Made by a program: the position numbers and the translations under genes | The notes under the pieces: generated by a model | Told to the model about the DNA's origin: nothing | Database searches by the model: none | What the model saw: only the letters and a program-made list of their open reading frames with translations | Part shown: positions 23,742 through 34,552 of the stretch, in pieces | Position numbering within the stretch: the first letter of the stretch is position 1 | How the letters are laid out: each line of letters begins with the position of its first letter | Assembly: GCA_963556305.1 (NCBI GenBank) | Contig: OY745772.1 | Coordinates: 1,666,796 to 1,730,795 of the forward strand | From: Platismatia glauca | Lineage: Eukaryota > Ascomycota > Lecanoromycetes > Lecanorales > Parmeliaceae | Direction of reading: 5' to 3' | DNA length: 64,000 nt

Positions 23742-25513
23742 TCATAAGTAGTCCCTAGCACTCTTCTGCAACTCGATCAACCGCCACCCCCTCGTATCTG
23801 GATTATTGACATCTTCCGGCGTCCTTGTTACCCCAAGAGCATAAGTGACAAGCTGCACCCTATCCTCCATACCAGCAGCTAGCTCGTTCGTCTTGGCCTT
23901 TCGGTAAACGTGAACTTCTTGCGTTCGGCAGCTGATAATGAAGACTGGTATCTCTCCTGGTTCAAGCATGCGGGCAGAAAGTATATCGACATGCCGTATG
24001 TCTAGTATACGACCATCAGATTTCAAGCCCGCAGCAGTGTACTGCTGGGTCAGGGCGGCGTAGACCTGGTACTGCGCGGCGGAAAGCCATAACTTGAGAG
24101 TCTCGGTATCGCCTTTCACGTAGGCGTCTAAGACTTCGGGAAGGATATATTCCCGCATTTCACGGAGGAAGGGTTCGACTTGGAAGGATGGGTCCATTTC
24201 ACGGAATTTCTTGATGACTCGAGCGGTCTCGTTCTCAGCGAAAAACCCAGCCACGCGGTCGGTAATGCTGCGTGCTGTAGAGACGAGGGGGTTTTCGGAT
24301 TCGTTGTAACTCGATTTTAGGGAGAAGAGGGATTGCATCAGTCGATTGGAGTCTTTGAAATTTGTCCATGTTTGGTGGAACTTGGAATCTTTGTGCAGGG
24401 TGACGTTTGTGCCGGCACTACGACAAAATCAGCGATGTCCATACTGGTTGCTTTCCCGGTTATGAAAACCTACTTCGGGTCTTCCTCCATCTTCTCCGCC
24501 CGCTTGCCTGATAACCCCTCAGACTCTTTTAACTCCCTCAGCTCTCGTTTTTTCCTTCTTTCCTCTTTTTCAACCCAGCCACCATATCTTGAGCTGCTGC
24601 CATCATCGATGACATCTTTAACACTCTTATAGATATTAGTGTCCCTTACAGGTTTCGTAGCTGCGTCAATTCCTCGACCAGTAGCGTTAACACCAGATCG
24701 TACCCCTTTGACGACCGCTGAATCCCAAGTCCATGCAGCGCTTTGTCCCAATACCTTTCCTGTCCCTTTAAGCGCCGAGCCAGTTACTGATGTGGCCGCC
24801 CCATATGCACGGCTGGACGCTTCTCGAGCCTTCCTCACCGACTCATTCTCTGTGAATTGATGTGCTGAATGTGAAAGCGCCTTTGTAGACTCGTTCCACT
24901 CCTTGGAAGCCTGGAACTCGGACTGAAGTGTTTCTGTAAAGACCTGCCATGGCGATTTGTTTCCATGCGGGGGTGGAGGTGGCGCTTCTTCTTTCTTTTT
25001 CTGCTCTTTATCATTCTTTCCGGTCTCCTCCTCTTTCTCGCTTCCGGTGGACTCGTCTTTGCTGCTTGCGCGACGGTTTTCCCTCTCTTTCTTACTCTCT
25101 CTTTGAGCCTCTTGATATGCCCGCTCTGCGGCGCTTTCTGTTTCCCCCGATGCTGGCTCTTGCTTTTGAGCTTCCTTATCTACGTTAGATCTCGCTTCTT
25201 GCCTTGGGTTATCCTTGGGCTTGTCTTCTGACTGTAAGTCTCGGAAACTGATAGCGTTCGCTCGAGACGTTGTAGAAAAGGCACTCTTCGATAGCTGGTC
25301 AAGAAAGTTGGGAGGTCGCCGTGAATAGGAGATAGCTTCTGAATAGATGAGAGAGGTGATAGATAATGTGGAGATACTATCGTGTAGCTCGCTTTGTAGT
25401 CGTCGGAAAGGAACTGTTCGCCCACTGGGGTATACTGTAGTAGAGGCGAAGCATCTTCCTGCGACACTACCCCGAACTTGAGCGTGCCGCACCAAATACA
25501 AGAGTGGCCTCAT
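23742..25513 (-). CDS. TIM44: mitochondrial import inner membrane translocase subunit Tim44
   Basis: Two exons, 25513-24474 and 24417-23742, with a 56-nt intron (GTAGGT..CGTAG); the splice gives NAGTNVTLHKDSKFHQTW, characteristic of Tim44. The protein of 571 aa has a basic N-terminal presequence, a long charged linker rich in Glu and Lys, the region SPWQVFTETLQSEFQASKEW, and the C-terminal Tim44 fold (ETARVIKKFREMDPSFQVEP to ELQKSARDYL), which binds the inner membrane. Tim44 recruits mitochondrial Hsp70 to the TIM23 channel on the matrix side. The gene is divergent from the mitoribosomal gene at 25786, and the two share a 272-bp promoter region. Confidence 0.95.
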
Positions 25514-25785
25514 GCTCGTATTCCCTACGACTCAGTAGTCGGCCAAAAGACACCGCCCAATTCTGGAATCAGAACGCGTAAAGATTCAAATGTTGGATCA
25601 TCTTGGGCATCACCATCAAAGAGGACGGCGGCGCAAAATCCACAGTGCGGGCAATATTCCGCTACGGTGGCCGGTAGATCATGCAGCGCAAGGTCGAAGC
25701 AAGCAAGACTACGGATACGGACTCGGAGTATCTTCCCAACATTCTCAATCAGCTACCATCTACTTCAATGTAGAGAGCAGCTGCC
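25514..25785. promoter_or_regulatory. shared promoter region between TIM44 and the uS11m gene
   Basis: Only 272 bp separate two divergent start codons of genes for mitochondrial proteins, so control elements are likely shared. No TATA box is obvious. This is inferred from arrangement, not from a recognised factor site. Confidence 0.4.
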
Positions 25786-26493
25786 ATGAAGCGCACACTG
25801 TTCCAATTATCTTCATTAGGATCAGTATGTCTCCCTTGTCGGCAAAGGATTGCACGAGCGCAAAAAATCCCTCCATTCCGAATCGCCCGGAAGCGCCTTT
25901 CGACCACCCCTTCGCCTAACCTCGCTGATACCAATCCTCCACCCTCATCCACCTCTGCCACCGGCAGCCTGGCAAGCCAATCGCAATCATCCGCGTTACA
26001 GTTTCCCAGGTTTTTGGGTGACCATATGGTAGACCATATGGTACCAGCAGGCAATGCGCGAAAACGAAATCCCTCCCTCACGCACATTCCCATTATCCGT
26101 CCTCACCACCTACACATCTACTCTACTCGCCACAATTGTCACATCACCTTGACGGCTGCGAATCGCGATGCGATCATCTCGGTCTCCTCTGGCAATATCG
26201 GGTTCAAGAAAGCCCAGCGAGGCAGCTATGACGCGGCATACCAACTGGGAGCCTATGTTATGGGTATGATCAGAAATCAAGCTATGCTGGATGAGAACTA
26301 TCAGGGGAAGGGAGGACAGATTAAGCAACTGGAGATTGTGTTAAGGGATTTTGGGCCCGGCAGGGAGGCCGTTTCAAAGATTTTGCTGGGGAGTGAGGGG
26401 AGGGCATTGAGGAGCAGGATTGTGCGGGTCATGGATGGGACGAGGTTGAAGTTTGGAGGAACGAGGAGTCAGAAGCCTAGAAGATTGGGTTAG
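25786..26493 (+). CDS. MRPS18: mitochondrial small ribosomal subunit protein uS11m
   Basis: A single exon encoding 235 aa. The N-terminal 45 residues are Arg- and Ser-rich with RKRLSTTPSP, a typical fungal mitochondrial presequence. Residues from about 110 match the ribosomal protein S11 fold: HIYSTRHNCHITLTAANRD, then SSGNIGFKKAQRGSYDAAYQ, and the C-terminal basic tail RSQKPRRLG that contacts 16S-like rRNA in the platform of the small subunit. Yeast calls the orthologue MRPS18. The middle linker is Pro/Ser-rich and poorly constrained. It pairs head-to-head with TIM44. Confidence 0.93.
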   Translation: MKRTLFQLSSLGSVCLPCRQRIARAQKIPPFRIARKRLSTTPSPNLADTNPPPSSTSATGSLASQSQSSALQFPRFLGDHMVDHMVPAGNARKRNPSLTHIPIIRPHHLHIYSTRHNCHITLTAANRDAIISVSSGNIGFKKAQRGSYDAAYQLGAYVMGMIRNQAMLDENYQGKGGQIKQLEIVLRDFGPGREAVSKILLGSEGRALRSRIVRVMDGTRLKFGGTRSQKPRRLG

Positions 26494-27104
26494 CGAGGGG
26501 CGTCAATGTGTATACTACGTTGAATCACGCGGACCGGTCAGATGTGCTGTGTTTTGTTGTGGAGAGCCATCAGCGTCGATCTTGAGAGACGGTATGAAAG
26601 CGGCCATTGTAGCTTCAGACCCTTCGACTCATAAGCGATTAGATCAGTGGACTAGCGGCCTGGAACTGCTTTTGGCGTCCATTTCAACGCCTCCTGCTGA
26701 CATGATGATCTGTACTGGCTACAATGTGAGAATGGTGTGAACATTCGGCGCTCGTTATCAGTTGAGGCGTCTTCCCACTTCAGCCCCTCAAATCTGTTTC
26801 GCAAGCAGAAGAAGTAAGAATTCTAATGTGAGCCAGTCCATCACCGCTGGGAAGTTCTGCCCCCATGCGGATATGGTGTAAAAATTCTTCATTAGGGTTT
26901 TAGCAAGGCAGTCTCTGTACCAGTGAGTAGCTGTTGCAGAGACCCCGGACATTCTGCATAGAGAGCGGGTTCAAATACAGCGACTTTTGGGTGCTTGGCT
27001 TGGCTTAAATTCGTTCTTTCACATTTTATTGTATTCGAGTACATACGATTTCTTCCTATCATGGCCCCAATACCTTTGCTAAGCCAAAGCAAGCCAAACC
27101 CGAA
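26494..27104. other. intergenic, convergent gene ends
   Basis: No gene or repeat is recognised between the uS11m gene and the PPPDE peptidase gene. Confidence 0.6.
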
Positions 27105-27992
27105 TCATGATTCACGACCCTTTGGGAGTGGTGCTCTTTCGCTCGCAGGTATTGTTCTATTGTCCGCATCTCTCACAGCACTCTTTCCCTTCCCACTCCC
27201 ACCCTTTCTTCTGTCCCTATCGCTATCCCACCCTTCTTCCTCTATCGTACTACCCTGATAACTAGAGCCCCGATGATATTGTTGCCGTAACATCGAGGTC
27301 CGCTCATCCTCGTCATCCTCTTCTAGCAATTCTCCATCAGCGGTATCATGGTCCGGCGGAGCTATCCATTCTCGCGGCACAACGCAGGGGAGCGCAACGC
27401 CTATGCTGGCGGCTCTGTTCAACCACGCTGGGGCAGCTTTACTAGTCAACTTTTCGCAGAGGTGGCTAGTGAAGTGATTGCAGTTGTTGGAGAGAAGGTT
27501 GTAGGACGTTCCTTGGAAATCATGCGAGACTTCTTTGATCACGTTCTCGATTTCATGCTCGGGACGGAAAGTGAAACCTTGCAGTAGCTCGCAGCGAAAC
27601 GTACCTCCAGGTGGTTCGGTGCGTGATTTTGTCCAGTAAACTCCCGACATCCCTGGTCTGTCATGGCCGCCGAACGCATACTCTCTGTTTAAAGTCTTGA
27701 TGACGACGCCGGTGTGAAGGAGGGAGCTGCCAATGAACCAGAGAGCCGAGGCGAGTGTTCCTGGCTTTGCCCAGGCATCTCAGCATGTAGATCAATCAGT
27801 CCGAAGGCGAGACGTACTCACAGGAAGTAGGTCGTAGACATTTATGAGAATCTCGGTCTTTTGGACTGAGGCTGAGGTACGATTGCTGCCATGAGCACGT
27901 CTAGACGGAGTGTGCGATCGCGATCGAGGGGTTTTCTGCTTGCTCTTTGCTGACATTAGGTTCGCTGAGACGTTTGTTATAGCAAGACTCAT
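27105..27992 (-). CDS. PPPDE (DeSI-type) cysteine isopeptidase
   Basis: Two exons, 27992-27822 and 27764-27105 (57-nt intron, GTGAGT..CAAAG), encode about 276 aa, or 264 aa if the second ATG at 27956 is used. After a basic Ser-rich leader the PPPDE fold begins at EILINVYDLLP. The catalytic His is in WFIGSSLLHTGVV and the Cys in YNLLSNNCNHFT, the two diagnostic motifs, with REYAFGGH between them. Family members cleave ubiquitin-like modifiers or thioester-linked acyl groups from proteins. The C-terminal 90 residues are acidic and disordered, ending in a Lys/Gly-rich segment. The gene is divergent from OLA1, with about 590 bp between start codons. Confidence 0.9.
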
Positions 27993-28579
27993 GAGAGGGC
28001 CGTCGATGGCTGCGGCGCTGCGGAGCTGGGGGAGGCCACGGAGAAAGACAGAGGCTATTGCGTAGGTTAAATCCTTCAGAACGGAAGCAGCGAGGTAGGT
28101 CAGGGGATGTTGTATGGAGGAAGGGGAATGGCAAATTTAGGTGAAAGACATGGCTCCCCTTGAGACATGCTCTCTTGTGACTGGAGATGTAAAGTAGTGG
28201 TGGGGGAAGGGGGGGAGGGCGGCTCGGGGAGCTTTCGAACCCTGGAGCGCGTCTGCGGGCAGCAGCAATAGCGGCTCTCATGAGCCCGTGGCCTGAAATT
28301 CAACGGTTCAAAATCTCTGACGCACATTTCTTGCCATACACACATGAGTTGATCGATTGAAGAGAGAGGCCTTTGCTCTCTCTACCAGCTCTCAGTACGA
28401 TTCACCATCTTAATTTATCGTCTCTCTTCTCTTCAAGCCTCGACACACTTTTCCTGAGAGCAGCAGGACCTGCGTTGAAACCACACCTCCAGCAAGCATT
28501 CGTGTTCTCAATTAGCATTTCCTCAACCACCCCTACAGCTCGAAGCTTTTCGACTTCCTCAGCCAAACATCGAAGCAAG
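27993..28579. promoter_or_regulatory. divergent upstream region of the PPPDE and OLA1 genes
   Basis: The interval carries the promoters and leaders of both genes. The part from 28373 to 28579 is open in frame with OLA1 and is described under findings. No TATA box was identified. Confidence 0.5.
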
Positions 28580-30277
28580 ATGCCCCCAAAGAAGAAAGAA
28601 GAAGAGAAGAAGGTGCTCTTGGGCCGGCCCGGCAACAGCTTGAAAAGTGGCATCGTACGTATGATACTGCCTCCTACAAATCCACCAAGCGCGCCGCTGA
28701 CCTTGCACCACTTCTCAAGGTCGGTTTAGCAAATGTCGGCAAATCGACCCTTTTTCAAGCTATCACAAAATGCTCGTTGGGCAACCCAGCTGTGAGTTAA
28801 ATGTGAGGCATCCTACGGGACAAGTGCTCATGCAGCCGAATACAGAATTTCCCGTATGCGACAATCGAACCCGAAGAAGCTCGTGTCATCGTACCTGATG
28901 CTAGATACGATTGGCTATGCGAGCAATACAAGCCGAAGTCAAAGGTACCTGCCAATTTGACCGTCTACGATATCGCTGGCCTGACTCGAGGAGCCTCCAC
29001 TGGAGCTGGTCTCGGAAACGCCTTCCTGTCACACATCAGAGCGGTCGATGCAATTTTCCAAGTTGTCCGATGCTTCGATGACGCCGAGATCATACACGTG
29101 GAGGGAGATGTCGATCCAGTACGAGATCTTACAATTATCAGTGAGGAGCTGCGCATCAAAGATATTGAGTTCGTCGAGAAGGCCTTGGAAAATCTGAAGA
29201 AGCAGACGAGACGAGGCGGTCAGAGCTTAGAGATGAAGAAGCTGAAAGAGGAGGAAGCTACGGTGGAAAAAATTCTCGCGTGGCTGAAAGATGGCAAGGA
29301 TGTACGCAAAGAGAATTGGACACCAAAAGAAGTGAGTAGAATTCCATACGCAGTACCCACCGACATGTTCTTGCATGATGAACAAGAGCTACAAAGCTCG
29401 ATATAATCCCAGCTCGTTGAACGGCTCAATTGCATAACGCAGAGACCTTAGTGAAATGAAATCCAACTCTGACACCAAGAACATACTCCTACACCCATTG
29501 ACTGCTCATCTCTCGGAGCAACGCTGATTCGAACGATTGACCAGGTCGAGGTTATAAATCCTCTCTTCCTTCTCAGCGCCAAACCCGTTGTTTATCTCGT
29601 CAATCTCAGCGAAAAGGATTACATCCGACAAAAGAACAAGCATCTTCCTAAGATCGCTGAGTGGGTCAAAGAACACGCTCCAGGCGATCCTATACTGCCT
29701 CTCTCCGTCGCTTTCGAGGAGCGCCTCACACGTTTCGAGACTGAGGCGCAGGCAGAGGAGGAATGTAAAAAGCTCGGTACAAAGTCCGCCTTGCCCAAGG
29801 TTATTACGACCATGAGGAAGATGCTTGATCTCGGTAGCTTCTTTACGACGGGGACGGATGAGGTGAGGCAGTGGACTATTAGAAATGGAACAAAGGCACC
29901 GCAGGCTGCTGGAGTAATCCATGGGGGTAAAATCAGAGCTCTCTGGACTTGAGATGGTTTCACTGACAGATAGGTTCGCAGATTTCGAGAAGACGTTCAT
30001 CCAGTGTATCGTCTACAACTATGAAATGCTCAAAGAATACAAAGACGAGGCTTCGCTGAGAGCTGCCGGCAAGGTCATGACCAAGGGCAAAGATTATAGT
30101 GAGCATAATTCCACAGAGTCCTAGTCCTGATTAGTTGACTCCTAGACAAACGCTAACTTCCAACGCTAGTTGTGGCGGATGGCGATATAATATTGAGTAT
30201 GCATACCTCACATACAGAACATCTGTCACAATGGCTGACACATTCACAGTCAAAGCCGGTGCTGCAAAGTCATGATC
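28580..30277 (+). CDS. OLA1: Obg-like ATPase OLA1 (YchF family)
   Basis: Seven exons: 28580-28654, 28720-28791, 28846-29331, 29545-29926, 29982-30098, 30170-30196 and 30252-30277. Phases agree and the product is 394 aa, the normal OLA1 length. It starts MPPKKKEEEKKVLLGRPGN; the P-loop GLANVGKSTLF is reconstructed in exon 2 and the G3 region is YDIAGLTRGAS. The fourth nucleotide-specificity motif is NLSE instead of NKxD, the hallmark of the ATP-preferring eukaryotic branch. A coiled-coil hairpin lies around residues 150-200 and the C-terminal TGS domain ends VADGDIILIKAGAAKS. OLA1 binds ribosomes and modulates translation and stress responses. The intron at 29332-29544 is unusually long (213 nt), and two of the last exons are only 26-27 nt. 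Confidence 0.95.
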
Positions 30278-32783
30278 GAGTTAACTGCACCACACGTGGA
30301 AAGAGCTAGCACCCGTCAGTATCTGGGGAGTGCTAGGTAGATCACTGGCCCAGGAGCAGATGAGCCGACGGTTGAAGCACGTACTATAGTGGCAGATGCC
30401 CCGGAAGCTAAACGACATAAAGCCACTGCAACTCACCAGCTCCCTCTTCCGGAGTGACTATTAGCAAGATTGCATAGCCTTCCTCCCATTTTCTCCATCC
30501 CTGTTTCCCTCGCGTTCGCCTAACTTCATCAAGCGCAGCTCATAGCACTTGTGACAAGAGGATATAGCCAAGGTCATGCGTAGAGGGGGAGACTATGATT
30601 CCGAATGCGCTCTATTAAAGTACTACAGAGGCCCTTTGCCACAAAAGAGTGACAAATGTAACAAAAGCCTCCACAATTGGTTGTTGTCCAGTATGAAAGG
30701 AAAGCTTTTCTTCTTTCTCAGCATGCCTAGTCCAATATCCTTTCATAACAAGAGCTGATTTGCTTTGGTGTAAATAAAAACATGCACTCATGGCAACTTA
30801 TGAGCGATCAACATTGACCGCCTTCATCTACTGTCAGCATTTCAAGGATCACAAAAGCTCTTTGCTGATCCATGACCTTACTTAGTTACATTCTCTGGCG
30901 CTATAAAGTGGTTCACTAGTGTAATGATATGGCCCAAAATGCCAACTGGTCACCAAGCCGAAGGGTCCGCGCTGCTTGTGCATCTAATTACCCCGCAAAA
31001 AACTCATAGATCTCGATCAGCTCTTTATATTGGAAGGAAGTCTTCGTTGCCGTTATTCAATGAGGTTATGCTCTCAGCAAAACCGCCGATTCCCAGAGGC
31101 TACTGAGGATCCATCGATACGCAGACATGAGAACGCCGATGGCGGTGGCGGCGTTCACGCAAATAAAGTGACTTGAACTGTTGATTTGTTCTGGTTGATA
31201 TTCATGCAAGAAAGATGAGAGCTTTTGCTATTGCGCTTTTGCTCAGGATTTACCTGTGCGGATTTCAATAGACAGTCCATTCGCGGAATGGTAAAACGCT
31301 TGGTAAAGATGAAAGACGGGAGCCTCAGGATCGCATTCATTTCGAAGCGAATTTCCTTGCCTCTGCGTCAGGGTCGCCGAATACTGGTAATGCGCAAAGC
31401 TAGCCTACACGTTCAAGGATGGCGTGGCCAAAGCATCTTCTGGAGCTCAGGTAGATAGTAACGCAAGAAAGAATGGTAGAACACATACCCGGCTCCTGAG
31501 AGTCCAGATATCTACACGAGCGATCTTGTTTGAGGTCTTCAACAGAGCACACTCGAGAATTTGTTTTCTGTATACTAATTGTCGCTCGACTTTACCTACG
31601 ATACATCTTTCCACGACCACTGAAACCGAGAACTACGAGAAAGACAGATTTGGATCTAAAAGTCCGGGCCCATACTTCAGCCAGATACGGGAAATTCGGA
31701 AGGCACTTAGGAAAGCCGGATTACCACAGTACTTGGTATTCGAGTTGGTTGAGAACGAGGAGGTTGGGTCTGGTAGGCTGAAGCGCAGGCCTTTCGTACG
31801 ATCATCATCCGAGCATGTCAGCCTTGAGATTCGAAATCAGCTCCAGCCAGCATTGGGTAAAGTAAAGTCTACTCTTAGGAGGTCGGAGCTCCAAATCGTT
31901 CGAGGCTCATATTGCTATCACAACGATTAAGCTGGCCATTTGGAGAGCCTTTGATTCATTAAGCTGAGCCAGCAAGCGGTACATGAGAGCGGAGTTTTGC
32001 ATGTGAGCTGTCGGCGCTGCACAGAGTTTGTGACGAGAGACCGGTCAATCACACCATCGAGCTAAGGCGACCTTTTTGTCTCTACGGTCTAATCTTGGAG
32101 ATGTAGAGTGAGACTTCTCCGCGGGTGCATTGATAGGGTACGGAAATTCCTGGAGAGTATGATTGTCTCTTGAGAAGGAAGCCCTGGCCTAAGCTGTTGG
32201 TCAGTAAGAAAGGGGCTTATGTTGGTTTTTGTTCTCCAGACCATTTGCTAGATTCTGTCGAGTCTAGGTACACAGTGGTCAGAAACTCCATTCTTTCTAT
32301 GGCTAGCTGGCTCTTCCGAGTCGTATACAAGCGGGAAGGATTGTCGCACAGTCAACTCCCATAGCTTCATAGACAGATAGATACCTAGTGAATGGAGGAA
32401 TGTTGACTCGACGCCGCGTGATGGCCATGCAGAGGCCATCGAATTAACGCTAGGCTTTTCGCAGCTAGCGCAAGATATATCTCCGCTAGCTCCCGTGCCA
32501 AGAAAGCTACTTTACCTTGTCTAATTCGGTCCCTCGGTCTTCCAGGTCCCCTGAGCATCATCAGCTGCATCTCAACCCCATTCTATCCTGCCTATACTGC
32601 CTAAGTATACACCCCATACCATCCCTCGAGTCTCGTCCATTCATTCAACACCAGAATGTCATTGTCCCACTTGCCAAACAACATGTGTCGATTCTCCACC
32701 TCTTAAAGGACTTGCTATGAGAGAAAGTTGCGCGCGTCAAGACACATCTCCGCTTTATCGCGGCCCCCGTAGGTTCATCCGCC
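30278..32783. other. 2.5-kb gene-poor interval
   Basis: No gene is recognised. A 168-codon frame at 31424-31930 has a partly protein-like middle (EIRKALRKAGLPQYLVFELV) but no start context, family or splice partners that I could establish. A short perfect hairpin (gaacgcc / ggcgttc) lies near 31131-31156. The last 270 bp are the upstream region of the sugar porter. Confidence 0.5.
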
Positions 32784-34552
32784 ATGTCCTACGAACCCAT
32801 CAACGATGAGGACGACACGCGCCGCTTGAACTCCTTCGATGTTTCCAATCCTGTCAAATACCCCCGTTCGAGGCCTCGATCAAAGTATGGCTTCACCGCT
32901 CCTCGACTTCACTCTCTCATCTCCGTCGCTGCGGGCACCGTGATGTGTCTGTTCGGCTACGAGCAAGGAGTCTTCGGCGGTATCATTGTTGGTCAGGAGT
33001 TTCAAGAGTATTTCAATCATCCTTCGCCATCTCTGACGGGCTTCGTGACGAGTGTTTACGATTTGGGATGTTTTGCTGGTGCCCTACTGACCCTGGTTGT
33101 TGGAGAGTGGCTGGGGAGGAAGCGCATGCTGATCATTTTTACAATAATCATGACGAGTGGAATTCTCTTGCAAACTGGCGCGCATTCCATGAATCACTTG
33201 CTCTGGGGGAGATTCGTCGCGGGAATAGGGAATGGCGGTAATACTGCGACAGCACCTGTCTGGCATGTTGAGACGTCGCATCAGGATGCCAAGGGCAAAG
33301 CCGTGGTCAAAGAGATGGTTGTAAACGTGATGGGCTTCGTCATCTCCAACATCATCACCCTGGCCTTTAGCAGGATAACAACAGAATCCCAGTGGCGCTT
33401 TCCGTTGGGCATTCAGCTTATCTTCATCGTCATCATCCTAATACTTGTACCTATTCTACCAGAGTCTCCCCGCTGGCTGCTAGCCAGAGGTAAGGATGCT
33501 GAAGCAAAGACCGTTCTTGCTAGTCTGAGCGAGCATGACGTGGAAGATGATTTCAAAGGCATTCGAGATTCTGTCCGCCAAGAAATGTCTGTTCAAGCAT
33601 CCTGGTCGCAGATCTTCAAAGGCGGTCCAGCAACGCGAAGACTCTTGTTAGGGATGCTGCTTCAGGTTTGGTAAGCGGCTTCAGGGTAGAAATTGACCTT
33701 TACGAGACTTCGCTAAAGCTCTACAGCCAACAACTCACGGGCATCAACGTCCTTTGCTACTACCTTCCCCTCGTCCTTCACAAAAGCGTCGGCCTTCCCG
33801 AACTCCCCTCCCACATCCTATCCACCGGCATCGCAGTCCTTTACATGTTCGCCACCGCAGCATCGTTGTTCTTCATCGAACGACTTGGTCGCCGCCCTCT
33901 GCTAATGTCAATGGCTGCGGCCATGGCTATCTCATTCCTCGGCATTGCCATCAGTACGGAAATCAGCCACGATAATGGCCATCACATCCCTGGTATCGTA
34001 GCTACAGTCTTCATCACCTTCTACTTCCTAGCTTTCGGCTTCGGATGGGTCGCCGTGCCCTGGCTGTACCCTGCGGAGATCAACTCACTGAGCATGCGGA
34101 CCAAAGGTGCAGCCCTCGCTACGGCTTGCGATTGGCTTTTTAACTATGTGGTGGTTCAGACTACGCCAATTGGCATACACTATCTCCACTGGGGTCTTTA
34201 CCTGCTCTACGCCGTTCTAAACGCCTTGTTCGTACCTCTCATATACTACCTAGTCGTCGAGACTGCTGGAAAGAGTCTAGAGCAGATTGATCAATGGTTC
34301 GCTGCCAACACGGGTTGGCTAGTACATAAGGCCGGCGATACCGCTGTTGCAGTCGCAAACGGAGCAGCTACACTGGCGAATGGAGCCGTAGGACATGACG
34401 AGATGCGACAGGGGAATGAGCGTGAGAGTATGGTCAAAGCGTACGAGCAGCAAGAGCGACGGAGTTATGACACGGACATGCGGCCTATCAATGAGAATGA
34501 TTTTGCGCTGCAGGACGATGAGGAGGATGAGGATTTCAAGTACCACATCTGA
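32784..34552 (+). CDS. MFS sugar porter
   Basis: Two exons, 32784-33670 and 33727-34552, with a 56-nt intron (GTAAGC..CTACAG); the junction gives LLQVCQQLTGINVLCYYLP, the conserved TM7 motif. The product of 570 aa has twelve membrane segments. Sugar-porter signatures are GEWLGRKRM and FIERLGRRPLL (loops 2-3 and 8-9), PILPESPRWLLARG after TM6, WLYPAEINSLSMRTKG and the terminal VETAGKSLEQID. The N-terminus is hydrophilic and the C-terminal 90 residues are acidic, both cytosolic. It should import hexoses or related polyols across the plasma membrane by proton symport; the substrate is not predictable. It is related to the porter at 56308-58342 but clearly diverged. Confidence 0.92.
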
